From Diatrype stigma (lineage: Eukaryota; Ascomycota; Sordariomycetes; Xylariales; Diatrypaceae): DNA of 64,000 bases. The stretch spans positions 1-64,000 of the forward strand of contig JAKJXP020000052.1 of assembly GCA_022225965.2 (NCBI GenBank), written 5' to 3'. The notes beneath the pieces were generated by a model, which worked only from the letters and a program-made list of their open reading frames with translations, was not told where the DNA came from and searched no databases. Below, piece after piece: positions 10,498 through 21,323 of this stretch. Each line of letters begins with the position of its first letter. The first letter of the stretch is position 1. The position numbers and the translations under genes are program-made.

Positions 10498-12127
10498 ATG
10501 GCACCCAACACCCGCACAGCCGTCGGCGCTCTCCTCCTCGGCTGCCTCTCCACCTTAGTGAGCGGCGCGCCCGCGGCGAGCCCGCCCGAGCCGGAGGCAG
10601 CGACCGGGACGGCGACAGTGACAGCGGCAGCCCCACCGGCGACGTTCGACGCGAACCCGAGCATCGGGCCGGGCGGGAGCAGCTACGAGGACTCGGCGCA
10701 CTTCCGGGTGTACGGGGCGCCGTCGGCGGGGTCGGCGGCAGCGGCGCTGGGGATGCTGGAGGCGGCGTACGGCTGCTTCGTCGACGGGCTCGGGTGGCGG
10801 TCGTCGGGCCTGTCGTACAACGACGACAGCGACGCCGACGGGCCCTGGACCAAGGTCAACCTGTACTCGGTGGCCGAGCTCCCCGGCGCCGCCGGCGTCA
10901 TGCACAGCGACGCCGCCACCGGCATGTCCTGGCTCGAGGTCCAGCACGCGTACACCGCCGAGCCGGGCGTCACGGTCCACGAGTACGGCCACGGCCTGAC
11001 GTACCATGAGAAGTCCTGGGTGGATCAGACGGCTACGGGCGCGGTAGGTCAATCAGGCAATTGTTCTGAAATTCTTTTGGGATTTCTCTTTTTATTCTCC
11101 TACCCCCTCTTTGTCGGGAAGGGGTGGAATTCATGAATGACTACTCAAGATATACAGAAAGAAAACCAGCTAATCTTACCGACCACAGTGGTGGGAGACC
11201 GTAGCCAACTGGGTAGCCGACACGTACAAGACGTCGGCGCTGTGCGCGGCGGCGCGGGAGGCGCAGGGGCAGCCGACGGGCGACACGGAGATCAACCTGC
11301 AGAAGGTGATCGGGGACTCGTTCCAGGTGCTGGTGGACGGCTCGGCCGACACGGGCAACTACTACGAGGCCTGGCCGTTCCTGACGTACCTGACGGCCAA
11401 CCCGGACGGCTTCGACGGCCTCGGCCGCGACACCATGCGCGAGATGTTCCGCCAGTACAGCAAGGGCAGCAACGAGACCCCCCTGCACGTGCTCGAGCGC
11501 CTGCTCGCCGGCTCGACCGTCCAGGCTGTCGTCGGGCGCTACTGGGCGCGCATGGCGTACGCGGACAGTAAGTCGTTTTTTTTTTTTCTTTCTTCTCCCC
11601 TCTCCCGCAGTTTGCTATTTGATCTATCCCTTTCTTTACTCGGTAGGAAAGGAAAGAGAAGAAGAAGAAAAAAAAGAAACTGACACCATGCAGTCGGCCA
11701 CCCAACAGCCCAAACCGTCTTCCTAGCCCAGCGTGGCCAGCTCAACTACGCCAACCTCGACGCGCAGGGCAGCGGGGGTGCGTATAAGGTGAAGAGCGCG
11801 CGGCAGCCGCGGTACTTCGGCGCCAACATCGTGCCGCTGACAACATCTAGCGCGGCGACCAAGGTAGAGGTGCAGGTCAGCGCGTCGGGCGGCAAGCCGT
11901 TCACGGCGACGCTGGCGGTGCGGGACACGTCGACCTCCGAGACGCGGTACGTCGACGTGGCGGCGGCCGACGGCAGCGGGTCGGTGGAGGTCGCGGCCGG
12001 CGAGGAGGTCAGCCTCGTCGTGGTCAACACCCCCGCCGCCCTGCTCCAGTACGATCCCTTCGACTTGGGCAGCGACGTGCAGGCCGGCTTGGATTACACG
12101 GTCACGATCAACGGCGCTACGGCTTGA
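10498..12127 (+). CDS. Secreted HEYGH protein, DUF6055-like putative metallopeptidase
   Basis: Exons are 10498-11043, 11189-11567 and 11694-12127 (introns 145 and 126 bp), giving 452 residues. Residues 1-23 form a signal peptide (hydrophobic core LLLGCLST, cleavage after VSG), followed by an Ala/Pro/Thr-rich linker to about 45. The motif HEYGHGLTYHE (161-171) has the HExxH zinc-binding pattern and a later Glu that could be the third ligand. The next exon (WWETVANWVADTY, then NYYEAWPFLTYL) resembles the helical part of gluzincin-like domains. The last exon is a beta-rich C-terminal domain without a membrane anchor. The architecture matches fungal and bacterial secreted proteins annotated as DUF6055. 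Protease activity is inferred from HExxH only. The second intron contains T- and A-rich runs. The gene converges on the sugar transporter. Confidence 0.85.
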
Positions 12128-12697
12128 GCTTGGAGTTGGAGCTAGAGCTGGAGCTTCTTACGTGGTTTATTGGCGTGCAGTGTGACCGTAAACGGTTCTC
12201 CTATCTATCATACTTGGGGGCTTCTTTTTATGCTTCTTCGCTTGACTAGTTGGTTGGTCGAAGTAAATGGCGGTGATATTTTCTAAGACACAATCTCAAT
12301 GTCAACATGTCTGCAAGATCCGTCCGTATATGACGTTACGTAGCGCCTAAGTACTTATGGCCACATATAATAATGTACCCCTTTTCGCGCTGTAGCTACA
12401 AATGAGATTGTGAGCATGCGGCGGCTTAGGTCACACACGCGCGCAAAGGGTAGTTAATAAACAATGACTCTGATGGTCGTAGGTGCTGTGCCGTGCCAGT
12501 CGAGAGTAGAACGAAGTATAAATGATACATCTATCCAAATGGTATATAGCGAACCCTTGGTCACCAAAGGCGTTTCCAATCCCAATCCACCAGGGGGGCA
12601 GAAGCCCCATTTTGCATCCCATCCATCCATCCAACCACCCACCCACTCATCCCTGTATCCATCCAGTCAAATTAATCATTACCCGCCCTTGGCCCCC
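12128..12697. other. Intergenic between convergent genes
   Basis: This holds the 3' ends of the metallopeptidase and transporter genes. A short CCAT-rich imperfect microsatellite lies around 12617-12665. No gene is visible. Confidence 0.5.
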
Positions 12698-14639
12698 TTA
12701 ACTGGCCGCACCACCACTGGCACTGGGGCCAGCGCCCTTCTCGGCATCGCTGGTCGACGACGACTGGTACTCGCGGTGGACGGTAGGGGCGACGCGCGCC
12801 TTGTGGTCCTCGGTCTCCTCGTAGTTGATGAGCAGCTCGCCGTTCTTGCCGTAGCGGCGCGGTAGGTCGCGGGCGACGCCGACGACGTCCAGGTAGGCGC
12901 TGGGTCCGGTGACGCGGTGGAAGATGGCGTCCATCTCCTCGAGCGAGCGGTAGGCCGTCTCGGGGTAGAAGAAGTACACCGACGGCACCATGAAGGCGTT
13001 GATGACGGCGAAGACCGTGTACGTGTGGTGCTCGATGCTGTTGAACGCTACCGGTGTGATCATGACAACCAGGAAGTTGAAGATCCAGTTGGCTAGATGG
13101 GAGGGTTCGTAGCGGTCAGCTACTATTGTTCACGAAAAGGTCGGTTATATGACCAATCATGACTTACCAGAGGTGGACAGGGCATTTGCTGGCGCTCTAA
13201 TACGGAGAGGTACGATTTCGGCGGGATATAGCCAAGTCATGCCGAGCCAGCCGACGGCAAAAAAGGTATTGAACACGAAGAGGAACACGACGCCCGCAAT
13301 CTGGTACTGGGTCTCCTTCCTCGAGTTGACTCCAGCAAGTATAGCCATGGTCGCGGCTTGTCCGACAGCGCCAAAAAGCATAAGCTTACGGCGGCCAACA
13401 CGTTCCACCAGGAAGACGGCGGGCCACGAAGCGATGAAATATTCCGTCCCATTAAGAGCAGCAAGTAGTCGAGATAGGAAGCTACTCATACCCAGTCCCG
13501 AATAGATCACAGCAGCATAGTAGGTGATCAGGTTAATACCGGAAATCTGCTGGAACATCTGGTTGATATAAGCGAGCAGAGTGCGGTGGAAGTTTCTGTG
13601 TCCATATTAGCCTTTACCCTGAAGAATCGAATGGTTTCTCTCGCGTCGCGTAAGCGCTTACCTTCCCTTGCCCTGGGTGAACAAGTCCTTAAAGCGACCC
13701 TTGGACGACTCCAGAGCCACATCCTTGATAGCGGTGAACTCGTTTTGGACTTCCCTGGAATCGACAGTCTTATCTTCCAGTGCAGCGAGCACCTCCCTTG
13801 CCTCGTCTTCACGCCCTTGTAGGATGAGCCACCGAGGCGATTCCGGCAGGTTCCAGACGAACGATAGGATGAAAATGCAGAAGGCGATTTGGAATGCAAG
13901 CGGGAATCGCCAAGAGGCACTGCTCTCGATGAAACTGCAGCCAAGGTCGATCCAGTACGAGACCATGATGCCGCCCGTGATCAGGGCGCCCTCAATCATC
14001 ACGAGCTTTCCACGCTTGTGGGCATGCGAGGTTTCCGATTGCCAGGTGGGGATCGTAGAGGTGTTACCACCGTTACCTAGACCACAAATGAACCGTCCGG
14101 CAATAAACATTCCCAGGCTATTTGATCCGGCCATAATAGCGGCACCGATACTGTTCATGGTCAGCTAATGAGCTCTGAAGAAAGCCGAGGATATATCCTC
14201 TTGATTGGCCATAAATACAGGGCCGGACAGCAGAGGAATGGCTTACATCATGATTGATGTTCCTAGCATGATCATTCTCTTTCGACCCAAAGCGTTGGAG
14301 ATGAAGATAGTAATAACAGCACCGGCGAAACAGCCCAGGTTATACGAAGCCACTGCGATACCCTGCTTGTTTGCTCTCTGTTTCTTGAGCATTGGAAAGT
14401 TCTCCAGACCCTCTTCCTCTGTATTGATAGTTGGATAGTACTCGAGAAACTGAGTCATCGTGAGGATGCCCCCCATGACACCCTGATCTACATTCAACTT
14501 AGCACACGTTCCGAAATAATGAAGGGGATAACTCTGTTTTGTGGTGCTTACCATAACCAAACAGCAGGAAATCACACCCTGCAGTCATCAGAACTGCATA
14601 GTTCAGTGCGCGGCCACGAAGGCCGAAGAAGGGTTTCAT
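12698..14639 (-). CDS. MFS sugar/hexose transporter
   Basis: Five exons (minus, in order): 14639-14552, 14487-14247, 14150-13662, 13595-13168 and 13092-12698. The introns are 64, 96, 66 and 75 bp, all GTAAGN...AG, and phases agree throughout, giving 546 residues. The sequence has the sugar-porter signatures: GYDQGVMGG in TM1 (D30), GRKRM after TM2, GRFICGLGNGG near 130, PESPRWL near 212 at the end of TM6, QQISGINLITYY in TM7 near 286, ERVGRRKLML, and PETAYRSLEE near 459 after TM12. It is a 12-TM plasma-membrane proton-sugar symporter or facilitator of the fungal hexose/disaccharide type; the substrate cannot be told. The tail is cytosolic, charged and Ser-rich. A TATA-like element lies about 200 bp upstream. 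Confidence 0.93.
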
Positions 14640-14837
14640 GGTGACGACCCTAATTCGGTTGTACGTTCAAATATTATGAATATAGAAATATAGAAGCAGT
14701 GAACAATGAGATGATATATATGTGGAACCTGCCAAAGCCACTGATCGTCGCGAAGGCAGAAGCATCAATCGGGCAAGACGAAGGTGAGGAGCGAATGCCT
14801 AGGTACAGATGAACAGCCGGCTAGGGGCCTGTCTGTA

Positions 14838-14845
14838 TACTTATA
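14838..14845 (-). promoter_or_regulatory. Candidate TATA box of the sugar transporter
   Basis: TATAAGTA on the minus strand lies about 200 bp upstream of the transporter start codon. This is weak evidence on its own. Confidence 0.3.
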
Positions 14846-17800
14846 GTCAAGGCCAGATCGGTACGAGTTGCGAAGTGGGTACGGGGGAAGGGGAATAAGA
14901 GCGATTTAGGCCCCCTGACACTGCCTGTGTAATAGATATTATAAGCACCCGCAACACAGGGGTTCTGCCGTATAATACAGGCGGGATCCCTCTTTCATAA
15001 GAGAAGGCGGGCTGCTCAGAGTCGGCGTCGCGTGGACTAGATACGCTAGCCGGCCACGCGATCTCCACCGCTCTTGGACCCTTGGGGGTAGTTCTCCCGG
15101 TGGCGAGCCGTAGCAGCGGAGAGAGCCCCTAAGCTACGACGGGACGCGGTGGGATGGAATGGAATGGGGTAGCAGGCGAGTTCGAAGCGTACCTGTGTAG
15201 TAGTTCAGGCGGCTAAGGGACATTCGAGCGGGACATTCACTGTAAGCTCACTCGCTATTTAGCGTGCAGCTAGACGTACAGGGGGCAGCAAGACGAGAAG
15301 AAAAGCCTGGGAGAAAGCTTCGGCGCGCACGATGGCCCGTCGGGGTCTTTATAACTATAAATTTCTCAGGGTCTGAAGGTTGCTCAGGAGGCGCTCGGGT
15401 TATCTGAGCTGGGGGTTAAATTGTTACGCTGCAGAAGGATTATATTACATACATTACATACAACAAGCATACTCATCCAACTGGAAATACCGCCTGTAGG
15501 TGCGAGGTATATTCAGATACTGTCCCTATCCATCCAGTGATGTTCCACTGAACGTCGCTGCGCCGTGGCAGAGTGGGTACATAATATGTATTCCCCCATC
15601 CTTTCCCCCCGATCCCCCAGTCCCCCTTCCCCTCCACTAAGCAAACCCACGAAACCCCAGGAACTCTGTTGCCCATTGTGGGATGGTTCCAGTTATGATC
15701 CACCCCCCGCAAGAGGCTTAACTGACCCAAAGCAGTTAGCTAGCACTTAGCCGAGTTAATTTTCCTTCGGCACCTGCACCCACTCCCTCAGTCCCTCGGT
15801 CCCTGCGAGAGACAAAGTTGTCGTTGCTGCCCTGCTAACTGCGAAGTACCAAATCATTGACAACCAGACAATTTTGAGGTTCAGTATGTTTTGGAGGTAG
15901 GGCAGGTAGGGTTACTAGGTACCTAGGTAGTATCCCCACGTTGGGCGGCTTTTACAAGGGAACGGGTGGCAGGCTATAACATAACAGGCAGGGAGTCCAG
16001 GGACGACGGCGTTTATTCGTGGCGTCGTGGTGTCTAAAGTGTCCAAGCATGTAAGCATGTAGGTACATACCTAGTACCTACATACCTACCTACCTAGAGT
16101 CAGGACGACGGGACGAAAGGCAAGTGATCAGCCGAGCAGCCCGAGAAGGACCCTGCCTGCCTGCAATCCGGGTCCAGCTCGCTCTCGGTTTGCCGCTTTG
16201 GGCAATCCGAGGAGATTTCCATCGTGCCTACTACCTATCTCATGCTTGTCTTGCGCAACCACAAACCGCACACAAGCCTTACGAGCCATGCATACTTACG
16301 CTACGCTACCACGAGCTTCACCATCCCAGATTCCCAGCCACGATCTCTTATGCGGGGGAGAGGCTAACTACAAACAACCTACTCGACTCATTGGTCCCCA
16401 CACGCATGTTGCAGCGTAATTTATTATGCTCCCTAGACCTTGGTAGGTACCTACTAGTAGGCAGTACAGTGTAACGGGGCGCCCGACGTCTCCGCCTTCG
16501 ATCGATACACGATCCGGGGAAGGTGGACGGACGTTGCTTTTATTACGTGCGTGCTTGGGGTTTGCTTCTACGCCCTGCCGCCCATGTCGCCCTGTTGAAC
16601 AGCTGGAGAGAAGAAAAGACGGCTGCGACGCACGAGTTATTTTTGTCTCCCCCTCCAGTCTAATAACTATAGGTAGTGAGAGATAACGACCACCACCGTG
16701 GAAGAGAGAGGTCAGTTGTTTTCTCGTCTCCCTGTCGGCCCATTGCCCCCCTCCGGTAGTTGCCCTGCTTAGCGGGAGGCGCTACTGGAGTTTGGTCAAC
16801 CACCAGGGTGCCGACTTGGCGGTAAGATATGACGTCAAGAATGCGGGTTGTAAGCTCATTGCTCGGCGCCGGTCCTACATCGGCGAGTTCGGTTTGTAGG
16901 TGTTTAGTAGTATCTTAGGTACGTAGTTAGGTATTAATGGTGTATGGGGGAGGTGAGGGTTAGTAGGATACCGCTACGTAGGTATCGTGTGATTGCGATA
17001 GCAGCAGAGTTGGTATCAAGCGATATCTTTCTGTGATATCAGTAGTTATGGGGAACCAGGCTATGACGAGGACTGATCGTGGCATGATGGATGTGGAGTG
17101 CGAGGCGATTCTGAGCTGTCAACATGCAGCGCAGCAAACAACGTAAGAACTACCCATCTATGTGGTTACATTCCTCCCCGGCTGCCAAGGCTATGTGACA
17201 GGAAAATCTCGGACCGAAAGTTGAAGTAAAAAGACTTGTTGGTTCGCGCTGAAGTCGCTCCAATTAGTTACATATAAGAAGGTATCCTACAACAGGTCTT
17301 TGCCCGTTTCTTGCTATTGGAGGCCGAAGCCGCTTCAAAGGATAGCACGAGGTCAGGTCGATCTCGGGCCGTAACACAGGGCAGCATACAGTATGTATAT
17401 AGTAAGTGCAATTAGAAGAGTGCGGAAGGGAAAGAAGGTAGGAGGGGCACTGGTCTCGGGATCCGGACTTGCTACGATTTCGATCTCCCCTCCAGCTCCG
17501 GCCGGAGTTGATGCGACGACCATCCGACCGGCAGAGCCCGGGTTTTGCCCACTGCTCCTGGGGTATGGACCCCCCGCTCTGCCCAGCATATATATGTAAT
17601 TATGATCAAGGCGGATCGAATCAGCTCCTGCTTTTCCCCATTTACGAAAATTCAGTATAGTAGCCATTGACAACCTTCCTGTAGCAAGGGACGGGCAGAG
17701 ATCTGGTTCGTATTCCTTCTGTATGTATCTAACCGAGTGGAGTGACTGAAGCGCGAATCGATAGGTTTTCGCCTCGACTTTGGTCTAAGGGTTTACTAAC

Positions 17801-18504
17801 ATGTTAAAATAGACGCAAGCTGGTATGATCCCTTAAGAGTTGTCGACAGTACAATGAAATCAACATGGAAATTTGTTCTTGTGCAGTGATCCCCCCTATG
17901 CTACCTAGCTGTCACTACCACATATTTTTTGATCTGGCTATTGTGACCTTCCATAATGATTCCATATTACTTCAGTCCTCCGGCTGCGCCTCGGGCCCTT
18001 ACTAGCCCCTACCTAGAGTTGAAGTTATCATAAGATCTGATTTGACTGGTACGGGCGGCGGTAGAGGCGTGGTAGGTCCTGTAATTATCCAAGCTCCTGG
18101 TATCTTTGTTCCCCCTTGCTCTCAGTTGTAAAGTTAACGTCAGCGGGTCGGCTTTCGAAGCGTTCCGGTTTCTGGCGGGCTCGGGTGATGTTTTAGGTGC
18201 GACAAATGGTGGTGACAGCCGGGCAGAATAGGGGGGTCACGGTCCAAACAACAAATCTCTCTCTATATAGTAGTACTTGAACCACCCAACAGGTCACGAC
18301 CTATCACTTAGTGGTACTCACATGTTAGCGTGAGGTTACTTCATCAAGCTACAAGGTGGCATGACAATATGTCAACGTTCGAGCAAGTAGCAGTTGTAAT
18401 TTAGGTGGAAAGATTCTAATATAGGGTTATAGGTCATGGCCGCATCATCATGTCGTAGCAAAGTTGCTTGCTCAATGCTTTTGTTTAACAGCTTCTCATC
18501 CTCA
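14846..18504. other. Long intergenic interval
   Basis: The left end is the promoter of the sugar transporter. The rest has repeated short words of the GTAGGTACCTAC type, including an inverted pair around 16058-16090. One minus-strand frame (ATG at 17667, stop at 17353, 104 residues) ends with a hydrophobic segment, but it has no family resemblance. I see no gene I can support. Confidence 0.5.
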
Positions 18505-21323
18505 TCACAGTCCATTGTCTGCTTTAAATTTATCCCAGCTCTCATTGAGAGTTGCAAACACCGTGGCTGCGATGAGTCTGACCTCAGTATTTGCGTCTTG
18601 CGGCAACTGTTGAGACGCGTTAGTAATTCCACGTGCAAGTCCATATCTCCCATCGCTGTGGCCAGAGAAAAGGAACGTCTCACCTTGTCAGGATGACACT
18701 TAGCAATGGCTTTCATATAGTGTATCTTGACCTTGTTGGCCATGACTAGTTCGTGAAGTCCGACCTTCTTCCACCCACTTCCCTCCCATAGCACTTGGTC
18801 TAGACTGCCCAGGAGCGCCCGTAGGTTTTCCCTCTTGCCGTCTCGCCAAGCTGAGATCCGCGCATCGACCTTCTCGCTAAGCGCGAACTTCTCCTCGTCT
18901 GCAGCTTCGGCAGCCTTGTTTGCTTCCTTGAGTCGCTGCACAGCCTCCGAGCTTTTCTGCGGCCCGAGATCTGCCATCGCAGAAGGACTCGGCCGAGGCT
19001 TCGCTGCTTGGACAGGCCGCGGTGTTGCTTTCGGCTTAGGAGCGAGTGCTTTCTGGCACCGCTGCCTCCCAGTGATAGCGTTCGCACCGCCCACACCGGC
19101 TTCCACAGACTGCTGCCAGACATCGCCGGCCTCAGACCATTTCTCCATCTGCTCGAGAGCTTCAGCTTTGCGAGTAAGGACTTTACCGTAGAGGTCTTTC
19201 ATATCGCGCTGCTCTCCATCAGCGACTGCCACCTTCTCACCTTCCCCGCGAGAGGGACCGATTATACCGAGGGCAGCATTAGCATCCTCCACTGCCTGCT
19301 TAGGACTGCCTGTTTTCAAGGCAGTGAGGGCACGGTTGGCTAAAAGCACGATACAAAGGGGGTGGCTTTGTGGGATTCCAGCTAGAGAACTTGTGTAGGA
19401 CGTGTGTGCAGAATCATAATCCCCACGCTTAAAATGCGCAGTTCCTTCGAGACGGTGTCTGGTAGAGGCTTGCAGAATCGCTGAAGATACAGGAGGTATG
19501 TTCCTGCTTGGAGGGGGTGGCCTAGGGGTAATAGTCCGTGACGTTGGCTGCGAGGAAGGCTTTGAAGTGACAGGCGGCTGCTGGGCCGAGCGCGGAGGTC
19601 TTGGTTGAGACGACACAGGCGCTGAGGCATTGAGTAAATCGGATTCAAGTGTAGCTTGCTGCGGTGGCTGAGGAGTCGCCTTCTTTCGTCTTGCAGGGCT
19701 GACGTAAGCCTGAGCACTTTGTTCTTCGATAGCCTGTTGGCTTAGACGTGATCTTGGATCTGCGGGGGCTGCTGACTGCTGCCACTTTGGAGCCCTAGAG
19801 GCTTGGGCTGGCGGTCTTGTAGGCAAAGCAGGAGATTGATCCCGTGAAGAGCCTGCCCTACTTTGACTAGACCGTGATGAATGTCTTTCGGGACGTGCAC
19901 CAGACTCGAGCATCATTGCTTCATCTGTTGCCGTTTGTGACTGTTTCTCGCTCAGATACGGTTTATCCTGTTGTGCTGACTGCATCCATTTCGGTTGACT
20001 AGGATCTCGGTCATCCAGCTGTAAGTCTGCTACTGCCTTCTGGACCTGCTTCTGCCCTGACTTCCAGAGAGAGTTAGCGGTTTTGAAGAAGCTAGTACCC
20101 ATCGCTGCTGCTTTCTTGGATAGCTCATCCCCGTAGGCAGGTGATGAACTTTCCCCCCGTCTTGGGGCACTGCTAGTCTGGCCTTCGCTCATCCACGCTG
20201 GACTGCCATTGTTTCGAGAACGGTTGCTCTCTTGTCTCCTACTATGCTCCACAGGAGAGTCACGGGGTGTCTGTTTACTGCGAGCCTGCTTATGAGCATC
20301 ATCTAAGAGCCATCCAACAGCTGCCTGAATGTTCAGGCCGGCGCCACTTTCGGTAAGACCTCTCCTTGCCATTTCTTGAGAAAAGCCCATATCAATCAGC
20401 TCAGCAACTGCCCTATCAAAAGGATCTGAGCCTCCATCTCGTGGAAGAGTTTCAGGTTCAGAACTGGAATCCGAATCCGAATCTTCAATCGGCTTCCCGG
20501 GCTCTGCCCTGGGTTGAGGTGGAGCTTGCCGGCGAACCTGGTCTACAGGCTTGCCCAGATCTCCCAGAATATCGTCATCTCCATCTGTAGCAGCTGAGGG
20601 CTGTGGGTGTAGGTGTGGCTGTGCACGTGGTTTCAGTTGATTCAGTCCGAAGGGATCGTCGTCATCATCGCCGAGGCTACCAGTAGGTTGGCTCCAAGCA
20701 TTTGCATCTCTCAGGTCGAGCTGGGCTGCACTTGCGGGAGTGCCTGTTCCCGAGGCGGGCTGTGCTGGACGTGGGAAGTGACTGGAGGTGTCGACTACTG
20801 TATCTTTGTTGAAAGCTGCGAAAAGATCATCGTCATCATCCTTATTTGGGGTTGCCGCAACCCCTATCCCGGTCCCAATCGACGCGCCTCCAATCGATGG
20901 AGCGGCAGGCGACACGGTGCGCGATGCGGTCGAAGAGCCTTGGGCAAGACTGTCCCAGAATTGGCCGCCTCCGTATTGCGACTGCAGTTTCTTCCTTTGT
21001 TCCTCCTCCCTCTGGCGCTTCTCAGCTTCTAGCTGTTGCTGTCGTTCTCGGAGACTTAGGTTCGCATTGTTCTTGGAGCTCCCAAAATTGACGAGATTGC
21101 TGAAGCTGTCGACAGCGGGCTTCGGGGCAGCGAACCCGGACCCCTGAGTGGAGAGGGGCGTATTACGGGCGGAAGCTTGGGGAGACGGAGTTGGTCGGAG
21201 AGTGGGATATGCGGAGGGCGCATTCATCGGTCTCGGAGGCAGAGCATTGGTATTGGGAGTGATACCATTTCCCTTTCCTGTAGTGGTCGTTGACGACCAA
21301 TCGAGGGTCGAGAGATCATCCAT
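18505..21323 (-). CDS. Auxilin-like J-domain protein (Swa2 homologue)
   Basis: Exons are 21323-18684 and 18606-18505, with a 77-bp intron (GTGAGA...CAG), giving 913 residues. The last exon encodes LPQDANTEVRLIAATVFATL and continues to DKFKADNGL, the conserved end of auxilin J domains. If the intron is not removed, a longer false frame runs on to 18372. Domains in order: low-complexity N-terminus with clathrin/adaptor-type acidic DDDLF and DPF motifs (about 163-226), coiled coil (about 90-117), UBA domain starting DPFDRAVAELIDMGF (301-345), long Ser/Gln-rich linker, TPR repeats (about 615-745), and a C-terminal J domain with HPD at 877-879. Yeast Swa2/auxilin recruits Hsc70 to strip clathrin from vesicles and also acts in ER inheritance; this protein has the same UBA-TPR-J order. 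It acts in the cytosol. Confidence 0.93.

Noticed and set aside
6268..14639. A secondary-metabolite gene cluster (P450, lectin, peptidase and MFS transporter side by side)
   Set aside because: There is no core synthase, no pathway regulator, and the transporter is of the sugar type, so co-function is not supported.
17353..17667. Minus-strand ORF of 104 residues with a C-terminal hydrophobic segment
   Set aside because: It has no family resemblance and lies in gene-free DNA; a single hydrophobic stretch in a short frame is weak evidence.
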